Assembly (NCBI RefSeq): GCF_019049655.1
Contig: NZ_JAFMOX010000054.1
Location: forward strand, 1-64,000
DNA length: 64,000 nucleotides
Source: Rahnella rivi
GTDB taxonomy: Bacteria; Pseudomonadota; Gammaproteobacteria; Enterobacterales; Enterobacteriaceae
Reading direction: 5' to 3'
Below the pieces are notes generated by a model that saw nothing but the letters and a program-made list of their open reading frames with translations, searched no databases and had not been told where the DNA came from. Each line of letters opens with the position of its first letter. Within the stretch, counting starts at the first letter, position 1. Position numbers and translations under genes: made by a program. This document shows positions 26,662 through 36,000 of this stretch, piece after piece.

Positions 26662-27351
26662 ATGAGCAATACACCGCTTAAACACGCGCTGGTGACAGGT
26701 TGCAGCTCGGGCATTGGTGAAACGGTGTGCCTGACATTGCTGGCGCAGGGCTGGAAGGTGACCGGTCTGGCGCGCCGCGAAGTGAGCTTTCAACACCCTC
26801 ACTTTCGCGCAGTGCCGCTCGATATCACCGACACGGAAAAACTGACAACAGTGCTGGAAACACTGCCTCAGGTGGATGCCGTGATCCACGCCGCAGGCAT
26901 GATGAAAGCGGCACCGCTCGGGCAGCTGGATCCGCAGGCCAGCGAGGCGTTATGGAAACTGCACATCGGCGTGGCAGAAGTGCTGGCCGACCGGCTGGTG
27001 GAAAAGATGCCGGACGGCGGGCGCATCGTGTTGCTCGGCAGCAGGACGTCATCGGGCGTCGCCGGACGCAGTCAGTATGTGGCGACCAAATCCGCCATGA
27101 TCGGTATGGCGCGCAGCTGGGCGGCGGAGCTGGCACCGCGTGGTATCACCGTCAACGTGGTGGCCCCCGGCGCGACGCAAACCCCGATGCTGGACAATCC
27201 GCAGCGCCAGAGCTCGCCGCCCAGATTGCCGCCGATAGGTCGCTATATTCAGCCGCAGGAAGTGGCCGATTTAGTCATTTACTTACTTTCGCCCTCCGCC
27301 GCAGCGATTACCGGCCAGCAATTAATTATTTGCGGCGGCGCTTCCCTTTAA
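26662..27351 (+). CDS. Short-chain dehydrogenase/reductase
   Basis: The 229-residue classical SDR has the cofactor loop TGCSSGIGETV, HAAGMM (NAG-type motif), and catalytic Ser (SRTSSG), Tyr-x3-Lys (QYVATKSA) and the APGATQTPM segment. The AAGGAG site overlaps the end of the YhcH-like gene, so the two are coupled. It may oxidise or reduce a pathway intermediate; the substrate is not inferable. Confidence 0.88.
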   Translation: MSNTPLKHALVTGCSSGIGETVCLTLLAQGWKVTGLARREVSFQHPHFRAVPLDITDTEKLTTVLETLPQVDAVIHAAGMMKAAPLGQLDPQASEALWKLHIGVAEVLADRLVEKMPDGGRIVLLGSRTSSGVAGRSQYVATKSAMIGMARSWAAELAPRGITVNVVAPGATQTPMLDNPQRQSSPPRLPPIGRYIQPQEVADLVIYLLSPSAAAITGQQLIICGGASL

Positions 27352-27687
27352 AACTCGATTAGCATTACTTAAGTAAAATAACCATGCCGGTATAAAAACC
27401 GGCTACACTCCTTAAGACAAATTAATATAAAAACGCCTATTAAAATCTATTTTAAGTCAAATTGATCGTTAAACGATCTGTCCGGTAAGCCAAATTATTA
27501 AAATAATGCACAGCCTGTAACTCAAATTATATTTATATACATCCATTAATTTTAGTTAACACCGATCAAAAGATCGCTATTTTCTGAAAAACAGATAAAT
27601 CTCTTTATCTCTGCCCTTCCGACCTTTAGCATCGCCGTATTGCTTACTAAGCAACCAGCTCCATCCACCTGCAAGCAGAAATAAAAA
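27352..27687. other. A+T-rich intergenic region upstream of the outer-membrane protein
   Basis: No gene is seen. It contains a GCCGGT-ATAAAA-ACCGGC hairpin near 27394-27411 (possible end of the operon) and a perfect dyad GATCGTT-A-AACGATC near 27465-27479. Otherwise A+T-rich sequence probably carries the promoter and a long untranslated leader for the next gene. Confidence 0.45.
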
Positions 27688-28563
27688 ATGACAATGAGTA
27701 AATTAAAGACCGTATCCAGCCTGCTGGTCGCGAGTTCTTTATTGGTTTCCGGGGTTTCCCGGGCCGGGGAAAGTTTGTTAGGCAGCAATACTGAAGGGAT
27801 GCGGCACTATGTGAGTTATGGTGCTGAATATTATAAGTGGGACGAATCCGTCGATAATATGGACGGTAAATATGTTGCTGAACATGGCCCGCGCCTGCGC
27901 GTAAATTTCGGATCTAATAATTATCTCGACGCCCCAAGCGGCTTATTAAAAGCCTGGGACATGAGTGTGATGTTCGGGATCGTCAATTATAAAGGCAGCA
28001 CCCTTGACGATCAGGCCAACGTGCCAAACGGTACGCTGAAAGGGAAAACCTATTACACCGGCTACAGCGCCGACCTGACGCGCGGTTACCGTTACCGCGC
28101 ATCAGACAGCGTTTCTTTCGATATGAAAGGGGCGCTCGGCGGCCAGGTGTGGTTGCGTAATATCCGCTCCGACGATGTTTACATCGCTTCGGAAAACCGC
28201 ACGCGGGATTACACGGCGCTGGAAGTGTCGTTGCAGCCGTACGCTAAGGCCTCTGTAGGCGCGAACTGGCAGATGACCGCCGATTCACGTCTGAGCCTGG
28301 AAGGCGGAGCGCTGTACCCGATCAAAACCTGGACGCACAGCAATCAGGGCGATGTCTGGCTGGAGCCGAAGTCTAAACTCTCGCCGTTCACCAGCCTGAC
28401 CTGGAACATCAACAAAGATGTGTTCGTCAAAGCCAGCTATGTGCACCAGAAGTATGGCAAGTCAGACGAGAAACAGGGTGATCTGAACGGACGCAACGTT
28501 GGCTATTATCAGCCTGCGACCACGACGTCTACTCTGGGTCTGGAAGTCGGTTTCTACTTCTGA
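27688..28563 (+). CDS. Outer-membrane beta-barrel protein, putative substrate porin
   Basis: The 291-residue protein has a signal peptide (SLLVASSLLVSGVSRA), then alternating amphipathic strands with many aromatic residues (YVSYGAEYYKWDES, GKTYYTGYSADLTRGYRYR) and ends LGLEVGFYF, the terminal-Phe signature for BAM insertion. It resembles small sugar-acid porins of the KdgM/NanC kind in context, though not clearly in sequence. Its location after the sugar-acid genes suggests it admits the oligosaccharide or acid. It has its own upstream region and terminator. Confidence 0.75.
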   Translation: MTMSKLKTVSSLLVASSLLVSGVSRAGESLLGSNTEGMRHYVSYGAEYYKWDESVDNMDGKYVAEHGPRLRVNFGSNNYLDAPSGLLKAWDMSVMFGIVNYKGSTLDDQANVPNGTLKGKTYYTGYSADLTRGYRYRASDSVSFDMKGALGGQVWLRNIRSDDVYIASENRTRDYTALEVSLQPYAKASVGANWQMTADSRLSLEGGALYPIKTWTHSNQGDVWLEPKSKLSPFTSLTWNINKDVFVKASYVHQKYGKSDEKQGDLNGRNVGYYQPATTTSTLGLEVGFYF

Positions 28564-28588
28564 TGATGTCAGTCAATCAGCGCCCCTC

Positions 28589-28628
28589 AAGCGGATTGTT
28601 CCGGTGTAAATAACCGGAACAATCGCTT
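28589..28628 (+). terminator. Long-stem terminator after the outer-membrane protein
   Basis: AAGCG plus GATTGTTCCGGT pairs with ACCGGAACAATC plus GCTT around a 7-base loop. Only a weak T tract follows. Confidence 0.7.
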
Positions 28629-28666
28629 ATCTTAAAAGCCTCCTTTTCCAGAGGCTTACCTTTCAT

Positions 28667-29545
28667 ATGGATCGTTTCGCAACGCTGTTCGGCGTTCTCG
28701 CCATTTTATTGTGGAGCATGAGCGTGGCGCTCACCCGCAGCCTGTCTGAATCCCTCGGCCCTTTTGGTGCTGCCGCGTCTATTTATACGGTCAGCGGGAT
28801 CATGGTCTGGATGGTGGGTGGAAAGCCGTCGCTGCGAGGGGAATCCGCGGCTTATCTGATCATCTGCGGTCTGTTATTTATCTTTTATATGGTGGCATTT
28901 TCGCTGGCGATTGGTCTGGCGCATAGCCGTCAGCAAACGCTGGAACTGGGACTGATCAACTATTTGTGGCCGAGCCTGACACTGTTGTTTGCCGTGCCAC
29001 TGCTGAAACTTCGCGTGCGCTGGTGGATCTGGCCGGGCGTTATTCTGGCGTTTGCCGGCGTACTGTGGGCAATCAGCGGCGGCCACGGGCTGGACGTTCA
29101 TCAGCTGATGCGTAACGTGCGCGGCAATCCGGTGGCCTACAGTCTGGCGCTCGGTGCCGCCGTTTCATGGGCGCTGTATTCCAATCTGGTGCGGGTATTG
29201 TGCAAGGGCAAAGGCGTGCTTCCGTTGTTTTTACTCGCCACCGGTGCCGTGCTTTGGGTGCTGTATTTCACCTATTCATCGAATCGCATCAGCCTGACGT
29301 TACCGGCCATTCTCGAACTGCTGGCGATGGGCGCGGTGACCGCCATTTCTTATCAATGCTGGGATATCGCGATGAAAAAAGGCAATGCGACGCTGGTCGC
29401 CGCGCTGTCGTACTTCACGCCGCTGTCTTCAATTCTGATTGCCGGATTGTGGCTGCATACACTGCCGGGCGCGAGTTTCTGGCCGGGCGTGCTGATGGTG
29501 GTCGGCGGTTCGCTGCTGTGCTGGACCGCCTCGCGGGGGAAATAA
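28667..29545 (+). CDS. yddG: YddG-like aromatic amino acid exporter (DMT superfamily)
   Basis: The 292-residue protein has ten predicted helices in two EamA-like repeats. It follows E. coli YddG: start ATLFGVLAILLWSMSVALTRSLSE, LGPFGAAASIYTVSG, LGLINYLWPSLTLLFA, and the end GGSLLCWTASRG. YddG exports aromatic amino acids and methyl viologen. It converges on yacL with only two bases between the stops. Location next to the catabolic cluster is probably incidental. Confidence 0.85.
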   Translation: MDRFATLFGVLAILLWSMSVALTRSLSESLGPFGAAASIYTVSGIMVWMVGGKPSLRGESAAYLIICGLLFIFYMVAFSLAIGLAHSRQQTLELGLINYLWPSLTLLFAVPLLKLRVRWWIWPGVILAFAGVLWAISGGHGLDVHQLMRNVRGNPVAYSLALGAAVSWALYSNLVRVLCKGKGVLPLFLLATGAVLWVLYFTYSSNRISLTLPAILELLAMGAVTAISYQCWDIAMKKGNATLVAALSYFTPLSSILIAGLWLHTLPGASFWPGVLMVVGGSLLCWTASRGK

Positions 29546-29547
29546 AC

Positions 29548-29913
29548 TCAGCGATAGGTCGTGATAAAAGAGCGGTACTTGGCGAGGACTTGCAGAAAGT
29601 CCTCAACGCCGCAAAACGCCAGGCTCTCTTCATCGTAATAACTCATGCCTTCTTCGATTTCATCGCCATCGAAATCCAGCTGATTGGTACGCACCATCAC
29701 TTCATCGTCAGCTAACAACAGCGTGTATTCGTGACCGACCATTTGCGTTTCACGCTCGCTGCCTTTGAGTTCACTCAGCGCGGCTTCCACTTTATCCAGC
29801 ACCGATAAATCACCCTTCACTTCCTCATTCAGCCAGTGGCCGATCACTTCGTGGCCCATTGAAAAACGCACTTTGACCTCACCGGTGATATCGCGCAAAA
29901 AGTCGTAGTCCAT
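29548..29913 (-). CDS. yacL: YacL (UPF0231) protein
   Basis: The 121-residue protein is colinear with E. coli Yac[60 protein letters not shown] and [10 protein letters not shown]. It is a soluble, acidic protein of unknown function. In E. coli it directly neighbours acnB; here a giant adhesin gene has come between them. Confidence 0.94.
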   Translation of the reverse strand: MDYDFLRDITGEVKVRFSMGHEVIGHWLNEEVKGDLSVLDKVEAALSELKGSERETQMVGHEYTLLLADDEVMVRTNQLDFDGDEIEEGMSYYDEESLAFCGVEDFLQVLAKYRSFITTYR

Positions 29914-29967
29914 TGTCTAGTCCTTAAAAATCATCAAACGCCACCAAAACCTGCCGCATGATAGCAA

Positions 29968-29996
29968 TAAAAAAGGCGGAATTTCTTCCGCCTTTC
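29968..29996 (-). terminator. Terminator of the invasin-like gene
   Basis: On the minus strand AAAGGCGGAA pairs with TTCCGCCTTT and is followed by TTTTATTG. Confidence 0.85.
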
Positions 29997-30019
29997 CAGT
30001 TTATGAATCTCTTGTCATG

Positions 30020-33000
30020 TTAATTCACGGTCAGAACCACATTAATGTCAAAGGAGAATGAAGGCTTACTGACGCCCCAAAGCTGACCGGCAAAATGGAT
30101 AACCCCTTTATACACACCAGGGGCCAGACCTGGATTTTCCGCTGATGAATAGTTCAGTATCGCCCGAACACTTGCCCCACCTTGGCATACCATCGCCGTA
30201 TTGAATGTTCGGGTCGAACAGTCCGACCCTCGCATCCCCCCAAAGTTAACGATCACATCGTTTCCTTGTTGATCCGTCATTGATGTTGTCAGCGGCGAAT
30301 TGGTATTGACAGCACCATCCCAAACAAGAGACGTTGGCCCGGTGGTCGGCGTCACTGCGATAAAGCCCAGGTAACCATATTCGACAAATTTCTGTGTTTG
30401 ATATTTGCCGGAAGTCCCACTGATCACCCAGTCACCGGTGACCGAACCAGCAAATTTCGTGATGGCTGATTTCGAACTTTGCCCATAACTTGCGGTGACC
30501 GTCGCCTCTCCGTCATCGGTACCCGAAATCGTCATTTTGGTGACACCTGATGCATTGGTCACACTGGTACTTTTCGCCAATGTATTACGGGTGGTTGACC
30601 AGTTAACCGTTTCATTGGTGACTAGATTTCCCAGCGCATCTTTTACCGTGGCGGTAAATGTTGTCTCATCAATACCGTTCGTGGAAACCAACGGCCGGTC
30701 CAGCGTCAGCGTTGTGATTTCAGCAGTACTGAGGTCTGCAACAAAGCTGACTTCTGCCGCACTTGCCGTACGTTGTTGCTGAGTCAGCGTCGCCGTCACA
30801 ATTTCAGTGCCCGCTTTGACCGACGTACCGGTCACTGTCGTTGTGCCTGCTACCGTGGTCTGCGTGTTGCTGTTCGCCAGCGTGACATTCGCATTATTGC
30901 CGCTCCAGTCAACACTGACCGCATTCACCGGGTTGCTATTGGCATCTTTAACGGTCGCAGTCCAGGTTATGGCGTCTGTGCCATTGGCCGGTGCCTGCGT
31001 TTTATCAGCAGCAATAGTCACCTGAGCAGTGCTGGCATCGGCAATGATATCCACTGCCAGAGTTTTCTGGCTGCTGCCCGCACTCGCGGTCACAACGGTA
31101 TTCTGCGCCAGTGTTGAAGTCAGCGTTGCACTTGCCTCACCATTGACATCCGTCACTGCCTGGACCGGTGTCAGGATACCCGCCGTATTGTCACTGCTCC
31201 AGGTCACGGTGAGATTTGGCACCGGATGATTTGTCGCGTCAAGGACCGTGGATTGCAATGTCACGGTATCGATGCCCGCAATAACCCCCGCTGTTTTATC
31301 GCCAGTCAGTGTGGTGACAATCGCCGTGGTGCTATCCGCAACAAACGCGATTGTCGGGGATGTGGCCGTTTTACTGTTAACCGATGCCGTCACCGTCGAA
31401 TTGCCCAGGATCAGAGAGTTCAACGTCACTGTGACAATACCTTGCGCGTCCGTTTTCGTCGTTGCCGCTGATAACGTTCCCGTTGAAGGATTCACACTCC
31501 AGCTAATATCTGCACCCGATAACAGGTTACCGTTAGCATCCGTGACCGTGGTTGTCAGTGTGGCGATATCACTGCCGTTCGCCAGTACCTGCGTTTTATC
31601 CGTTGCCACTGTACTCATCTGCGCCGTGCTGACATCCGCGATATAGCTGAATTTGCTGGCGCTTTTACTCACCGCAGGCGTAGTCAGCCCCGCCGTGATG
31701 ATGACATCCGCCGTTTTGAGTGACGTTGCGGTTACCGTTGTGACACCGCTGGCATTGGTTTTGGTCGTCGCGCTGACAGGCGTGACGTTGGCGTTATCAC
31801 TGCTCCAGTTCACTGCCAGATCGTTAATCGGGTTCTGGTTAGCGTCTTGCACCGTCGCAGTCCAGGTCACAGTATCCGTCCCTGAGGCCAGCGCTTGTGA
31901 TTTATTGGACACCACTGAGCTGAACGTCGCCGTACTGCTATCGGCAATGACATCAAGCGATTGGGTCAGGCTGCTGCCGGTAATACTGGCCGTCACGACG
32001 GTGGCCTGCGCATGAGTTTCTGTAAATGCCGCCGTCGCCACACCTGCGGCATCCGTTACGCCTGAAACCGGGGTAAATGTGCCGCTGGCATTATCACTGC
32101 TCCAGGAGACGGTGACACCCTGAACCGGATGATTACTGGCATCCTGCACGGTGGCGCTCAGATTCACAGTGTCTTTACCCGCCACCACTGAGGCGGTTTT
32201 GTCCGCCACCAGCGTCGCGAGTTTCGCGGTTACCGTATCGGCAATGAATGACAATGAGGCAGAGGTTTCAGTTGCACCACCCACCGAGGCCGTGACCTTG
32301 AAGGCGATGACGTCGGCTGATGACAGTGTGACTGTCGCCACGCCCAGCGTGTTGGTCTTCGTGCTGCTGGCCGAAAGCGTGCCACCTGCCGGCGTACTGC
32401 TCCAGTTAATGTCAGTATTCGCCAGCGGATTTCCTTTAGCATCCGTTAACGTGGTGCTTAAGGTGATGATGTCCGTGCCATTCGCCAGCGCCTGAGTTTT
32501 ATCGCTGCTCACTGCACTCATCTGCGCCGTGCTGATATCAGCCACATAACTCACGCTGCTGGCGCTGAGGCTGCCTGCCGGTGAAGTCAGAGTGGCCGTC
32601 ATGACGGCATCAGTTGCCTTCACGGACGTTGCGGTGATCGTCGCAAGTCCATCGGTACCGGTCTGACTGCTGTTGCCTGACAACGTGATGTTAGCGTTGC
32701 TGCTACTCCACTGCACCGTCGTCCCCTTCACCGGGTTCTGGTTGGCATCGGTTACCGTTGCCGTCCAGGTGATCACGTCAGTGCCGTTCGCCAGTGCCTG
32801 CGATTTGCTCGCCACCACGCGGGTCAGTGACGCGGTGCCCGCATTGGCCACGACATCAATGGACTGCGTTTTACTGCCGCCCGCCGCGGTTGCCGTAATC
32901 ACGGTGGTCTGTGCGCGAGTTTCGCTAAACTGCGCCGTCGCCACACCGTTACTGTCGGTTACAGCGGAAACCGGCGTGAATTTGCCGCTGGTGTTGTCGC

Positions 33001-36000
33001 TACTCCAGTTAACTGTTGCGCCAGGTACGACGTTACCGTTTTTATCATGCACGACAGCCGTCATAGTGACAGTGTCCACACCTGCCACCACGCCCGTGCT
33101 CTTGCTGGCATCGAGACTGTAAACAGTGGCCGTGCTGGCATCCGCCGCAAAGGTCAGCGACGGCGAATCCACACCTGCGCCGTTAACATTACCCGTGACG
33201 ACCGTGCTGCCGCTTGAAGCAGAGTGCAGAGTTACTGTCGCAATACCCTGAGCATTGGTGGTGGTACTTCCCGCCGAAAGCGTGCCGATGGCAGGGGCAT
33301 TACTCCAGTTTACCGCCGTGTTGGACAGGACATTACCGTGGGCATCCGTCACTGTTGCGCTCAATGTAATTGCGTCAGTCCCGTCTGCCAAAGCCTGCGT
33401 TTTATCTGCTGTCACCGTGGTGACCTGCGCGGTACTACTGTCTGCTACGTAACTCACTTTACCCGCGCTGGCGCTTCCTGCCGGCGAAGTCAAACTGGCT
33501 GTTATTACGGCATCCGCGACTTTCACCGACGTCGCCGTGATCGTTGCAACGCCGCCCGCAGTGGTTTGGCTGGTGCTACCTGCCAAAGTAATATTGGCAT
33601 TGTCGCTTTTCCAGTTCACCACCATTGCGGAAATGATGTTCTGATTGGCATCTTTCACGCTCGTGCTCCAGGTCACCGCCTCGGTGCCGTTCGCCGTCGC
33701 CTGCGATTTATCAGATGTCACGCTGCCCAACGTCGCGGTGCTGACATCGGCAATCAGGTCAACAGACTGTGTTTTGCTGCTGATACCGGCAGTCGCCGTG
33801 ATCACCGTTGTCTGCGCTTTTGTACTGCTGAACTTCGCTGTCGCCACACCCTTGCTGTCAGTCACCGCAGATACCGGCGTGAAGCTGCCGTTACCGTTAT
33901 CACTGCTCCAGTTAACCGTAACGCCCGGTACTGCGTGGCGGTTAGCGTCCAGCACGGTTGCCGACAGATTAACCGTGTCTTTACCCGCGACCACTGACGC
34001 GGTTTTATCTGCCACCAGCGTATCTATCGCCGCGCTTGTCACATCGGCAGTAAACGACAGAGCCTGCGACGTCACGCTGGCCGCATTAAACGACGCCTTC
34101 ACGGTGTAATCTGCGACATCTGAGGACGTTAACCGGATGGAACTCACACCCTGCGCATTCGTTTTAGTGCTGCTGGAAGATAATGAGCCACTGGTCGGCG
34201 TCGCTACCCAGTTGACATCAGCATCCATCAACGGGTTACCGTTGACATCTGTTAACGTCGTATTCAGGGTGATGACATCTGTGCCATTCGCCAGTGCCTG
34301 CGCCTTATCGGTGGACATCGGGGTAAACTGCGCCGTATTCACATCGCCAATAAACGATGCCGCGGGCGCGGCACTGGCCGTACCGCCCGGCAGTTGCGCG
34401 GAGATAATCACGTCGCCTGCCTTGAGGGTGGAAACACGTATCTGCGCCTGCCCCTGTGCATCAGTGCTGACGGTGCTTTCAGAAAGCCGGGCTGTGGATT
34501 GATCGCTTTTCCAGCTCACAGGTGCATTTGGCACTTTATTGCCGTTCGCATCGGTGACTGTCACGGTATAGATGACTGCGTCAGTACCATTGGCCACTGC
34601 CTGCGTTTTATCCTGTTTCAGGTCAGTAATATTCATACTGGCACTGTCAGCAGCAAACGAAATGACACCCGTCATTTTGGCATCTGTTGTTCCGGCGCGG
34701 GCGGAGACTTTCACGTCACCCGCCACCGTCGAAGCCAGGGTAATTTGTGCATTGCCCAGTTCGTCTGTCGACACTTGCGGTGCACTCAGCGTTGCGATGC
34801 CCTGCTCCACTTTCCAGTCAACGGCTGCGCCTTTCAGAGGTTGGTTTTGGGCGTTAACGACATTTGCAACCAAAGTGACTTTATCGGCATTATTTGCCGT
34901 CGCCTGCACTTTATCCAGGTTCAGGCTCATCACCTGTGCGGTGGAGGCATCCGCGTCAAAGTTGAGCAGCTCACTTTGCAGCGAACTGCCGCCTTCCACC
35001 GTTGCGGTCACCATCGCGTTCGCTACGCTCAGACTGGTGACCGTGACGGACGCCATGCCTTTTTCATCAGTCACGCTTTGCGCCGCTGATAATCCGAGAG
35101 CGGCATTATCTGCCGTCCATGACACCGTTACGCCTTGGTATGGCAGGCCATCTGCCGTCAATGCTTCAGCCGTCAGGGTGACCGCATCATTGCCGTTGGC
35201 CATGATGTGATTTTTTGATGCACTCAGCGTAGTCAGCCTTGCCCGGGTATCTGCATTTTGCAGCAGGATACGCGCTGTTTGCAGGGCAGTCTTGCCGCTG
35301 GCTACCGGCGTGATATCGGCAGTTCCGGCGACGTTGCCGCTGGTAAAGGTGGCGGTATAAACGCCCGGTGCGGATTCATTGAAGGCGGAGACAGTAGCGT
35401 TTTTCATTGGCGCAACGGATGTCACGTCAGTGCTACCGGATGGCGTGAGCTTCAGGGTGGCCGAAAGTTGAGGGGCTATCGTGGTCACCGGCAACTGATC
35501 TGCACCGGTAATGTGTAACGTCACCGTTGAGGTGCTGATGCCGTCAGCGAATAAGGTGTCAGGGCTGACCGTGGTAGAAGACTGCCAGGTCGCAGCATCA
35601 TAGCCTGCCACGAAGACATCCATTTCACTGCTGTTTGAGCCGTTGCCTCTGGAATCGAAGGCCTTGCCTCTGACGATGTAATGATTATTGACCGCGCCAT
35701 ATTGATAATTTGGCAGGGTAATCGAGTATTGGCCCGAGTGTTTATCTTGCACGATTTTACCGCCGTGCTGCAGGAGTTCATCCGCCTGCCAGTCAATGCG
35801 ATCCAGCCCGTATTTGCTGTTAACGACGACAGAAATTGGGAAGGTGGCGCTTTCTGCACCTTCAATTTTGGCCGGTAAACCCAGCGAAATCAGATCTTGC
35901 TTGCGATAATCCAGCACGATGGTGTTGTTGCGGTTAACCAGATCCATGCGGCTGCCAAGCAGTGAGCGTTTCACTGCTACCTGCGATGCATCCAGCTGTT

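Noticed and set aside
30450..34330. Regular repeats that could be mistaken for a CRISPR-like or satellite array
   Set aside because: The repeats are coding, ~300 bases per domain, and match Ig-like domain boundaries.
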